In this document: positions 8,312 to 15,273 of the stretch, in pieces
Numbering within the stretch: the first letter of the stretch is position 1
How the letters are laid out: each line of letters begins with the position of its first letter
Source: Fidelibacterota bacterium
GTDB taxonomy: Bacteria; Fidelibacterota; Marinisomatia; SCGC-AAA003-L08; TS1B11
NCBI GenBank assembly: GCA_004124875.1
Contig: SCKJ01000003.1
Coordinates: forward strand, 220,654-284,653
Direction of reading: 5' to 3'
DNA: 64,000 bases
Notes under the pieces: generated by a model
Told to the model about the DNA's origin: nothing
The model's input: the letters and a program-made list of their open reading frames with translations, nothing else
The model's database searches: none
Translations under genes and position numbers: made by a program

Positions 8312-9265
8312 TTGACAGCCAGAAAACCGAAAAGCAAACCGGCAGCGCCACGGACCGCCATCCTGATTCCCTGCTACAACCAGGAGAACAGCATTGGCCA
8401 TGTCGTGGGAGCGTTTCGCGCCGTGTTGCCGGATGCGCACCTCTACGTGTTCGATAGCGGGTCCACCGATTCGTCGTCGAAAGTGGCCCGGGAGGCCGGC
8501 GCCAGCGTCGTCTTTTCCCCGCGCCGTGGCAAAGGTCATATCATGCGGCATATGTTTGAGGTGGTGGAGGCCGACGCCTACGTGCTGGTCGATGGCGACG
8601 AGGCCTATCCCGCGTCCGCCGTGGAGCATATGCTGGCGGAGTTCTGGGCGGAAAAGGCCGATATGGTCATCGGGGTGCGGTTGGAAGACGACAAGACCAA
8701 ATCGTTTCGCCCGCTGCACAAGCTGGGCAACCTGTTCCTCGCCCGGCTGGTATCGGCCTTTTTCTCCACAAGAGTGCACGATGTGCTGTCCGCGTACCGT
8801 ATCCTCTCGCGAGACTTTGTCAAAAGGGTCAACCTGCGCGCCGCCGGTTACGAGGTGGAAACGGAAATGACGGTCCAGTGCCTGGCGCGGGGTTTCAGGC
8901 TCATCGAGGTGCCGGTCTCATTTGGAACAGAGTCTGACGGCGACCGGCCGCGCCGGTACCACGCGCGGGAGGGGACGGCCATTCTCAAGTCACTGCTGTG
9001 GATATTCCGGGCCACCCGGCCGGGATATTTCTTTGGCGTGGCCGCATGGGTGTCGCTGATCGGGGCGCTGGTAGCCGTCTGGTCGCCCACTCGAAGCTAT
9101 CTGGCCGGCACCGAAATTGAAACTTACCGGGTCATCATCGCCACAGGATTGACCGTCATGGCCGTCTTTTTCTTCACCACCGGCGTGGTGCTGTCGCACC
9201 TGAATCAGCAGCATCTGGAGACCCAGAGCTCCCTGCGCACGATATTGAAGGACCGGGGCAAATAG
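8312..9265 (+). CDS. Family-2 glycosyltransferase with C-terminal membrane anchor
   Basis: Transfers a sugar from a nucleotide donor, probably to a polyprenyl phosphate or other lipid at the inner membrane. The TTG start follows GCGGGGGTGAC. The GT-A fold begins AILIPCYNQENSIGHVV, has VFDSGSTD for nucleotide binding and VDGDEAYP carrying the DxD-like metal site near residue 95. Residues about 235-255 and 275-292 are hydrophobic membrane segments, an arrangement like dolichyl-phosphate glucosyl/mannosyl transferases. Length (317) fits. It follows the metalloprotease by 48 bases. The donor sugar cannot be deduced. Confidence 0.87.
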   Translation: MTARKPKSKPAAPRTAILIPCYNQENSIGHVVGAFRAVLPDAHLYVFDSGSTDSSSKVAREAGASVVFSPRRGKGHIMRHMFEVVEADAYVLVDGDEAYPASAVEHMLAEFWAEKADMVIGVRLEDDKTKSFRPLHKLGNLFLARLVSAFFSTRVHDVLSAYRILSRDFVKRVNLRAAGYEVETEMTVQCLARGFRLIEVPVSFGTESDGDRPRRYHAREGTAILKSLLWIFRATRPGYFFGVAAWVSLIGALVAVWSPTRSYLAGTEIETYRVIIATGLTVMAVFFFTTGVVLSHLNQQHLETQSSLRTILKDRGK

Positions 9266-9291
9266 CAGGCGGATAGGGGCGGGTTCGCTTA

Positions 9292-9334
9292 GGTTACTCG
9301 CTCCGGCTTGAACCGATGACCTACGGCTTAGAAG
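9292..9334 (-). pseudogene. Decayed 3' half of a tRNA-Arg(TCT)-like gene, possible old attachment site
   Basis: The reverse strand from 9334 reads CTTCTAAGCCGTAGGTC and then ATCGGTTCAAGCCGG, matching the anticodon loop (TCT), 3' anticodon stem, variable loop and T-arm of common bacterial tRNA-Arg(TCT). The sequence before the anticodon loop is unrelated, and the T-stem has mismatches, so no working tRNA can form. Integrases often recombine in the anticodon loop and leave such 3' halves. It lies exactly where the AT-richer DUF2971/FG-GAP islet begins. No integrase is visible. Confidence 0.45.
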
Positions 9335-9391
9335 CACAACGGCCTATTGACGGGGGCAGGTGCAAAGTGTGCAATAAATGTGCAATCAGCG

Positions 9392-10255
9392 CTAAATATT
9401 TTTCAGGTCTAATAAAAAGCGTCCGGGCGACTTCTCAGCACTCAACAATTGCGTGTGTTTAAGTTTTCGAACGACAAAATTTTGAATAACAGCCCTATTG
9501 TGAGGCTTGATACGGCAGCCCATTACAACCTTTCGAATTGCTTGATGTGGTAATTTCAAAATGACATTATTTTGATCCCAATCGAGGAGCCGAAACTCAT
9601 CCTCGTATTTCCAATGATTCGACTTTGTCATGAGGAGATTTACCATATCATTCTGCCAATGCGAAGACATCATGGAGTCATAAAAATTAATATCTGGATA
9701 TTTAGGCGAATAATCAACGCGCTTAAGTTCAAGTAGACGGGCTTTTTTCATCAATTCCCATTGAACTCGACCTAAGTGTTTTGTATCAAATCCAACACAA
9801 AACCCCTCATGGTCCGATGCATAATGTGCCCACATCAGTAAGTTGTCAGGCTTTGTCGTAAGACTACAAATCCCGAATTTGTTATCACTAATCTTCTCTT
9901 GGTAATCGTTAAACCATTGGCGATGACCATCTGGATCACTATCTATATCATCAAGCCATTTCTTTGCGAGTAATTGCCTTTTTGTACTCGCTAATCCAGG
10001 CGTAATACCTCCAACTACGCCTTCTGCCCACTTTTGTCGAAGCACAGGGTCATTGACTTTATAATTGTAGTGTAGTTTCGAATCAAATGGATCATTGAAA
10101 CTTCTGGGTGAAGCAAGCCAGATTTCAGAGTGCCTCAACAGCCTTAGCGAGTATTTAGCGAACGGCACATATTTGTAAAGAATGTCTGGTGTATCGGTTG
10201 GTTGCAATCCTTGCTTTCTATAGTCTGTCAAGATCGAATGCTCCTGTGTCCGCAA
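9392..10255 (-). CDS. DUF2971 domain protein
   Basis: Cytoplasmic 287-residue protein of unknown biochemical function. It carries the family hallmarks YKYVPFAKYSLRLL near the N-terminus, WLASPRSFNDPFDSKL, and LMWAHYASDHEGFCVGFD in the middle, followed by YEDEFRLL. No signal peptide or membrane segment is seen. Base composition is clearly more AT-rich than the neighbouring metabolic genes, suggesting acquisition by transfer; DUF2971 genes are typical accessory genes. It abuts the tRNA remnant. No partner gene is obvious. Confidence 0.85.
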   Translation of the reverse strand: MRTQEHSILTDYRKQGLQPTDTPDILYKYVPFAKYSLRLLRHSEIWLASPRSFNDPFDSKLHYNYKVNDPVLRQKWAEGVVGGITPGLASTKRQLLAKKWLDDIDSDPDGHRQWFNDYQEKISDNKFGICSLTTKPDNLLMWAHYASDHEGFCVGFDTKHLGRVQWELMKKARLLELKRVDYSPKYPDINFYDSMMSSHWQNDMVNLLMTKSNHWKYEDEFRLLDWDQNNVILKLPHQAIRKVVMGCRIKPHNRAVIQNFVVRKLKHTQLLSAEKSPGRFLLDLKNI

Positions 10256-10514
10256 GATCCTAAATATTTCCGGTCCATCAAATCTGGATAGCCATTGCGG
10301 TTCTCATCTGGTGGATATACCAACTAGTTGCACTACCCCTTTTCTGGTCTCAGAATTATGCCCATCATCCAATTTTAAAATCGCACCTAGAGCAAAACCA
10401 AAATTATCGTATTTCCCGTTCATTCCTGATTTCGCAAATGGGGTCGGCTGCTGCGCCCGCGACCCAGGGAATGGTGGCCTCAGGTATATTACTGCAGTGC
10501 ACACGAGGTCACTT

Positions 10515-11972
10515 TCAATTATTTAATAGCACCGAGACTGTATTGCTGCTCGGAATAGCAACGGCAAGATCAATATCTCCGTCACCGTCTAGGTCAGCGG
10601 CCGAAAGGGAGTAGGAGCCACCCCCTGGCATATAATTCACAGCAGCATCGAAGCCGCCCGTACCGCTGTTGAGAAGGATAGACAGGACTGTGCTCTGCCT
10701 ATTAGCAACTGCCAAGTCAGAATCTCCGTCTCCATCGAGATCTATAGCGACTATTGAATTTGGGTTAAAGCTCGCCTTGAAATTCACGGAAGCGGCGAAA
10801 CCGCCTAAGCCGTCGTTCAGTAATATTGCGTTATCGCTCGACGAAATCGCCACAACCAGATCAACATCCCCATCCCCATCGAGATCTGCATCAGTGATAA
10901 ACACTGGACCATTCCCTGCGCTGTAGTTCACGGCGGTGGCAAAACTTCCCGCGCCGGTGCTAAGTAATATCGAGACGTTGTCACTGGATTGGTTTGCAAC
11001 GGCCAGGTCGATATGACCGTCACCATTAAGGTCAGCAGCTGCAATAGACCGGGGACGATCCCCCACACTGTAATTGACGCGGGTGGCGAAGGTACCGGAG
11101 CCGCTGTTTAGAAGGACAGAGACGTTGTCACTGGATTGGTTTGCAACGGCCAGGTCGATATGACCATCTCCATTCAGATCGGCAGCGATTACTGACGCAG
11201 GGCTATCATCCGCATCGTAATGCAACAGTGTGGTGAAAGAACCTGTGCCATCGTTTAGTAAGACTGAGATCCGGTCGCCGGTCGAATACACAATAACCAA
11301 GTCAACATCACCGTCATTATCCAGATCTGCCGAGGCGATGGACTGGGGATTATTGCCCGCATTGTAATTCACACCTGTGACAAAGGTACCGGTACCGTCG
11401 TTACGTATTACCGAAATATTCCCGCCATCAAAGTTAGCAGTTGCTAGATCCACATCACCATCCCCATCCAGATCTGCGGTGATTATCGATTGGGAGAAGG
11501 CCCCTGCGTCAATGAGAATCGCATTTGCAAACGTACCTGTCCCGCCAAGAACCTCGGTTATAAAATTCCAACTGAAAGAGTTGGTGAGATCTGCAACAAT
11601 GCTAGCCTGGATACCAGTTGTCAACGTGATACTGATTTTTTCACCCACCTTGAATGGTGCAGCTGGCGTAAAAATTGTGGTTGCGCCCGATGTGCTGTAG
11701 GTTCCCGCAACCAATCCTGTCAGACTCCCCCGCACAACCATCGAATTAGCATTAATAGATGTAGCATCCATTTCATGACTGAAAGAGACAGTGATTGGAC
11801 TGGTCAGAGGTACGTTCTGAGCATTTTGAGTGGGACTTTGGGAAATGACTTCAATTACTACTACGGGCGGCGAAGTATCATCCTCGGGGGAGGTGTCCGT
11901 AGGCTGAGTGGCATCAGTGCAACCAATGATCACAATCGACAGACCGATAAGAATTTTTAAAATCGCCTTCAC
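10515..11972 (-). CDS. FG-GAP/VCBS repeat lipoprotein with Ig-like domain
   Basis: Probable surface lipoprotein for adhesion or binding. A GTG start at 11972 behind GGGGAGA gives about 485 residues; an ATG at 12035 would add 21 residues before the signal. The signal ILKILIGLSIVIIGC ends in a good lipobox. A Ser/Thr/Asp/Pro linker leads into an SbsA/Big_5 Ig-like domain (TQNAQNVPLTSPITVSFSH). About seven repeats of roughly 45-50 residues follow, each with ADLDGDGDVDLAVAN-type calcium-binding loops of the FG-GAP/VCBS fold. Two adjacent repeats are nearly identical at DNA level (10,975-11,030 and 11,125-11,175), so the array may vary in copy number. Confidence 0.88.
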   Translation of the reverse strand: MKAILKILIGLSIVIIGCTDATQPTDTSPEDDTSPPVVVIEVISQSPTQNAQNVPLTSPITVSFSHEMDATSINANSMVVRGSLTGLVAGTYSTSGATTIFTPAAPFKVGEKISITLTTGIQASIVADLTNSFSWNFITEVLGGTGTFANAILIDAGAFSQSIITADLDGDGDVDLATANFDGGNISVIRNDGTGTFVTGVNYNAGNNPQSIASADLDNDGDVDLVIVYSTGDRISVLLNDGTGSFTTLLHYDADDSPASVIAADLNGDGHIDLAVANQSSDNVSVLLNSGSGTFATRVNYSVGDRPRSIAAADLNGDGHIDLAVANQSSDNVSILLSTGAGSFATAVNYSAGNGPVFITDADLDGDGDVDLVVAISSSDNAILLNDGLGGFAASVNFKASFNPNSIVAIDLDGDGDSDLAVANRQSTVLSILLNSGTGGFDAAVNYMPGGGSYSLSAADLDGDGDIDLAVAIPSSNTVSVLLNN

Positions 11973-12254
11973 TATTTTCTCCCCTGCATATTGGACATGC
12001 CTATTACACAAGATGTTGGGCGGATCAAAAACCAACCTTTATGCGACCCTCTACCCCTCACTGAAAAACGGGCCAAAACAGCCTTAAACCGGTCTTTTTA
12101 CTCGTCTCGAAATGTAAATCTCAGAACGTCCCCCGCATAGTCGTTTTTGATACAGTTCATTAGTATAAGAACGCCGAAACACCGGGCGAGCCGCCCCTGC
12201 CATCCGGTTTCAGGTTACAAGTTTCAGAATCCTGCCACTTCCAGAGTGAGAGTT

Positions 12255-12342
12255 GTCATTGCGAGGTCCCGAAGGGGCCGTGGCAATCTAAGGGATTGGC
12301 ATCAGGAGATCGCCACACCCGGATTACCGGATTCGCGATGAC
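12255..12342. repeat. MITE-like repeat, copy 1
   Basis: Starts GTCATTGCGAGG and ends TTCGCGATGAC, so the ends are imperfect inverted repeats. The interior contains GGGGCCGTGGCAATCT. This GTCATTGCGAGG...GTGGCAATC element is a widespread small repeat in many uncultured bacteria and carries no coding capacity. It is preceded by GTTTCAGAATCC and CCACTT blocks shared with copy 2. Confidence 0.7.
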
Positions 12343-12404
12343 AGCGGAAGGGATAAGTTTCAGGTTGCAAGTTTCAGAATCCGGCCACTTTCAGAGAGAG
12401 GATT

Positions 12405-12484
12405 GTCATTGCGAGGTCCTGAAGGGGCCGTGGCAATCTCACGGTTGGTCCAGGGGAAGATCGCGTCGCCCAGCTCGCGATGAC
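12405..12484. repeat. MITE-like repeat, copy 2
   Basis: Same unit as 12255-12342: starts GTCATTGCGAGG, contains GGGGCCGTGGCAATCTC and ends GCTCGCGATGAC. The flanking GTTTCAGAATCC block 42 bases upstream is also shared, so the two copies probably arose by a tandem duplication of about 150 bases that has since diverged. Confidence 0.7.
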
Positions 12485-12605
12485 GGGACTCGGGGAGGCA
12501 ATCCCAGTATTCAATCTTCAATCGTCAATTGATAATGCCCGGCAGTGAACGCCTCCCTCCCACCCTTCGAGAACCTCAGGGTGACTGAACTTGCCACTGC
12601 CACTG

Positions 12606-13289
12606 TTACAGCAGCCCCTGTTCCGCGAAGGAGAACAGGTCGTTGCCGCCGACTATCAGGTGGTCGTGGACCTGCACGTCAATGGTCTCGCAAGCCGCCT
12701 TCAGCCGTTTGGTGATGCTGATGTCGTCCTCACTGGGGGAGGGGTTTCCCGAGGGGTGATTGTGCACAAAAATGACGGCGGCGGCATCGTAGGCCAGCAC
12801 CAGCTTGATCACTTCCCGCGAATAGACGGCGCTGGTGGTGAGCGATCCTTCAAAGAGGACTTTCAGATCGATGACCTGATTCCGGCCGTTGAGCAGGATG
12901 ATCAGAAATTGCTCGCGGTTGCGGTTCTTCATGTGGTGCAGCAGATAATCGCGCACCATGCGGGCGGAGGTGGCGTAATCCTTGCCGATGATTTCTTCCC
13001 GCAGATAGCGGTCAGCGACGGCCTGCACCAGCTTGAGGCCGAACAGGTTTTTCTCGCCCACGCCGTTGATGGAGCGCAGCTGGTCATCCGCCGCTTCGAG
13101 GACGCCCCCCAGATTGCCGAAGCGCTTCAGCAGGGCCTTGGCGGTGGGCTTGTGGTCGGGCCGGGGGTCGGCCAGTTTCAGCAGCAGTTCGACCACCTCA
13201 TAATCGAGAAAACCTTCCAGGCCGCTGGTCAGAAAGCGTTCCCGCAAGCGCTGGTAATGTCCCCCTTTGGAATCCGGATTATCGGCCAC
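12606..13289 (-). CDS. radC: RadC-family JAB/MPN domain protein
   Basis: RadC-type protein with a C-terminal JAMM metal site; despite its historical name its biochemical role is unsettled. GTG at 13289 behind GGAG (spacing 5-6) gives 228 residues, the normal RadC length; an upstream ATG at 13397 would add 36 unusual residues overlapping the divergent gene. Residues about 15-100 form the helical UPF0758 N-terminal region with helix-hairpin-helix (SINGVGEKNLFGLKL). The JAMM motif is VHNHPSGNPSPSEDD, with an upstream LNGRNQVIDLK strand. It is divergent from the Pycsar-effector-like gene, 88 bases apart. RadC genes often accompany mobile or defence regions. Confidence 0.9.
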   Translation of the reverse strand: MADNPDSKGGHYQRLRERFLTSGLEGFLDYEVVELLLKLADPRPDHKPTAKALLKRFGNLGGVLEAADDQLRSINGVGEKNLFGLKLVQAVADRYLREEIIGKDYATSARMVRDYLLHHMKNRNREQFLIILLNGRNQVIDLKVLFEGSLTTSAVYSREVIKLVLAYDAAAVIFVHNHPSGNPSPSEDDISITKRLKAACETIDVQVHDHLIVGGNDLFSFAEQGLL

Positions 13290-13377
13290 ATCTACTCCTG
13301 TGTGGATCTGTTGCGAGGAGAAATTGCACAGCTGGTCTAGCTCTTTGCAACCCTCAATGGATATAATAAATTGCGCG

Positions 13378-13914
13378 ATGCCCGAAGACCGTTTCAACCT
13401 TTTATTTCACGTCTGGCAGAGTGAGCAGTCAATTTTGTCTCGCGCCGATCAGAAAGCGTACACCTTGCTATCGGTACTGGGCGTGTTTATGGTGTTTTTC
13501 ATCGCCTATTACCGGCTCATGGAGGTCAATATATTCATCGTCGGCATGTTGACGGTCTACTTTGCCTCGGCGGCGGTCACCATTTATCAACTGATACGGA
13601 CCATCATGCCCCGATTTGACAGCAGCGCGACCATGAAGCATCCCGATGATCCTCCTGATCCCACCTATTTCGGAGGGATTCGGCTTTACGAGTCGGCGGA
13701 CCACTATTTCAATTTCATCCGCTCCCTGGACAGCGGAGACGACCGGTCAATCAAGTTTCTCAGTGCTCAGGTGTATGCCCTGGCTCAAATCAACTGGACA
13801 AAAAACCTCCATTTGCGGCGGGGCATGATGTTTTTCTTCGCCGCCATTTCTGCCGAGCTGCTCATGGTCCTGTCTACTTTTATCAAAATGGGACTCAAAC
13901 AGATCCAGGGCTAG
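13378..13914 (+). CDS. Pycsar effector-like (DUF5706) transmembrane protein
   Basis: 178-residue inner-membrane protein resembling PycTM, the membrane effector that responds to cyclic pyrimidine nucleotides in Pycsar antiphage systems. Seen: an N-terminal helix with SRADQKAYTLLSVLGVF (the conserved ADxKA segment before TM1), TM1 about residues 30-45, TM2 51-71, the family block YFGGIRLYESADHYFNFI, the QVYALAQINWTKNLHLRRG segment, and TM3 about 149-170. Start chosen as the ATG at 13378, directly before the conserved helix; an in-frame ATG at 13267 adds unrelated residues. No pyrimidine cyclase gene is adjacent. QueD follows by 6 bases, suggesting an operon. Family assignment is by motif memory, without a search. 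Confidence 0.65.
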   Translation: MPEDRFNLLFHVWQSEQSILSRADQKAYTLLSVLGVFMVFFIAYYRLMEVNIFIVGMLTVYFASAAVTIYQLIRTIMPRFDSSATMKHPDDPPDPTYFGGIRLYESADHYFNFIRSLDSGDDRSIKFLSAQVYALAQINWTKNLHLRRGMMFFFAAISAELLMVLSTFIKMGLKQIQG

Positions 13915-13920
13915 CTGCTG

Positions 13921-14367
13921 ATGACCCGCACCTCTATATCGCACGGTATCCAAATCATTAAACGCTTTCGCTGGAGCATGGCCCACCGGCTGACCCACGG
14001 CTACAAGGGGCGTTGCGCCTCGCTCCACGGCCATGAATATGAAGTGGGCGTCACCGTTTCCGGAACCATGGATGAGATGGGGCTGGTCGTCGATTTCGGC
14101 GATGTGAAACGCGTATGCGGCGGGTGGATCAAGGAACATTTTGACCATACAACGGCTGTCTATGAGGGCGACAAAGCACTGCTCGATTTCCTGGTTACCG
14201 AGGAGCAGCGGCATTACGTCCTGCCGTTCAACACCACCGCCGAAAACATTGCCATCTACCTGCGGGAGCGATTGCAAGAGGCGCTGGACCAGGCGCTCGA
14301 TAAAGAGCTGAGCATTATCCGTGTGACGCTGATGGAAACCCCCAACAGCTGCGTGGAGACGACCTGA
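13921..14367 (+). CDS. queD: 6-pyruvoyl/6-carboxy-tetrahydropterin synthase family protein
   Basis: Converts dihydroneopterin triphosphate to a tetrahydropterin, in most bacteria 6-carboxytetrahydropterin for queuosine and 7-deazaguanine synthesis. The 148-residue protein has the zinc histidines His22 (SMAHRL), His36 and His38 (CASLHGHEYEV), catalytic Cys32, the DH pair in HFDHTTAV, NTTAENIA for substrate binding and the ETPNSCVE glutamate. It lies between a Pycsar-effector-like gene and a redox protein rather than with queC, queE or queF, which is unusual. A few bases separate it from the upstream gene. QueD versus PTPS function cannot be separated with confidence. Confidence 0.85.
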   Translation: MTRTSISHGIQIIKRFRWSMAHRLTHGYKGRCASLHGHEYEVGVTVSGTMDEMGLVVDFGDVKRVCGGWIKEHFDHTTAVYEGDKALLDFLVTEEQRHYVLPFNTTAENIAIYLRERLQEALDQALDKELSIIRVTLMETPNSCVETT

Positions 14368-14397
14368 GTCGGCCCGGCGATCAGGCTTACCGCACCC

Positions 14398-15273
14398 TTG
14401 TTTCGACTAAAAACGTTTCTGCTGGCCCTCTCCATGATGCAAGGGAGCGCTTTGCGGCACACCCTCTTTCTCGTGGTGGCCACCGGCGCCTGGGTCGCTG
14501 GTCTGGTTTTGGCGGGACTGCCGGTGACGCTGCCGTGGACGCTCGCCGCCGCCGCCGGTCCGGTCCTGACGCTGGGTGGTTACATCGCCGGCATGCTGTG
14601 GCCGTATTGGAGAATCAACTGGATCGTGCGTGCCGGCGTCATCGAAACGGCAGTGGCCGCCATCTGGATCTGGATGGAAGCGCCACCCATCGCCGCGCTG
14701 TTGCTCACCTGGATGCCCCTCGCTGTGGGGACGAACATGCTGCAGTACCACGAGCGCAAGAGCATCTATCGCGCGCCGGGCAAAGGATCCCCTGTAGTCG
14801 GTGATCCCTTCCCCGATTTTGACCTGATTGACCATGCAGGCCGCCAGGTGAACCGGTCCGCAACCTTGGCCGATGGCGCGGTCCTGTTTCTGTTTTACCG
14901 CGGGGACTGGTGACCATTTTGCGTCACTGAGCTGGGGCAGCTGCAGAAGTACTATCAATCGTTTCAGGATCGAGGCGTCCGCATCTTCGCCATATCTGTC
15001 GATTCCCCGGAGCAGAATGCCAAGCTGCGCCGCCGTCTCGGGTCAGGTTTCACCTTTCTCAGCGACTCCGGGCTGGCGCTCATCAACCGCATGGCCATTC
15101 CTTACAAGCGTAGCGCGCGAGGGGAAGGCCCCCTGGCCATTCCGTCCCAGTTTCTGGTGGACCGCTCAGGCGTGATCCGGTGGAAGTATATCAGCGATAC
15201 CTGGCGTCGCCGGCTGCCGGGGAAGAACGTACTGGCGGCAATCACGGACGCCATGCCGGTGGTTGGGAACTAA
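14398..15273 (+). CDS. Membrane-anchored peroxiredoxin-like protein with in-frame UGA (probable selenoprotein)
   Basis: Read through one in-frame TGA at 14911-14913, the frame gives 291 residues ending TAA at 15271-15273. Residues 1-115 hold about four membrane segments. From about 130 an AhpC/TSA-Prx-like domain starts (VVGDPFPDFDLIDHAGRQV). The TGA is codon 172 in FYRGDW-U-PFCVTEL, exactly where homologues have the first Cys of WCPFC; Cys175 is retained. After it come IFAISVDSPEQ, FTFLSDSG and PSQFLVDRSGVIRW, all Prx-fold elements, without any frameshift. A hairpin lies 13 bases after the TGA. The TTG start at 14398 is uncertain; ATG codons at 14434/14437 are alternatives. If not selenocysteine, it is a nonsense mutation or assembly error. 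Confidence 0.75.
14927..14946 (+). promoter_or_regulatory. SECIS-like hairpin just after the UGA
   Basis: CTGAGCTG pairs with CAGCTGCAG around a GGG loop, giving eight base pairs with one bulged G on the 3' side. It begins 13 bases after the TGA at 14911-14913. Bacterial SECIS elements sit within the coding sequence at about this distance and have a short stem with a G-containing small apical loop and a bulged base that SelB recognises. The structure also encodes conserved protein residues, so the fit is suggestive only. Confidence 0.5.

Larger units (their letters stand above)
11973..12605. other. Intergenic region with MITE-like repeats
   Basis: About 630 bases. The first 250 carry the upstream region of the FG-GAP gene and nothing else recognised. 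Bases 12200-12490 hold two diverged copies of a roughly 150-base unit, each containing a MITE-like inverted-repeat element listed separately. Short forward open frames over these repeats are not genes. Confidence 0.65.

Noticed and set aside
8219-8779. Reverse-strand frame opposite the glycosyltransferase start
   Set aside because: It is the antisense of a strongly supported glycosyltransferase and shows no motif.
14873-15273. Forward frames that start inside the second half of the redox protein
   Set aside because: They could suggest two separate genes, but the in-frame read-through at TGA keeps Prx-fold sequence continuous and the TGA lies at the redox Cys, so a single UGA-containing gene is the better explanation.
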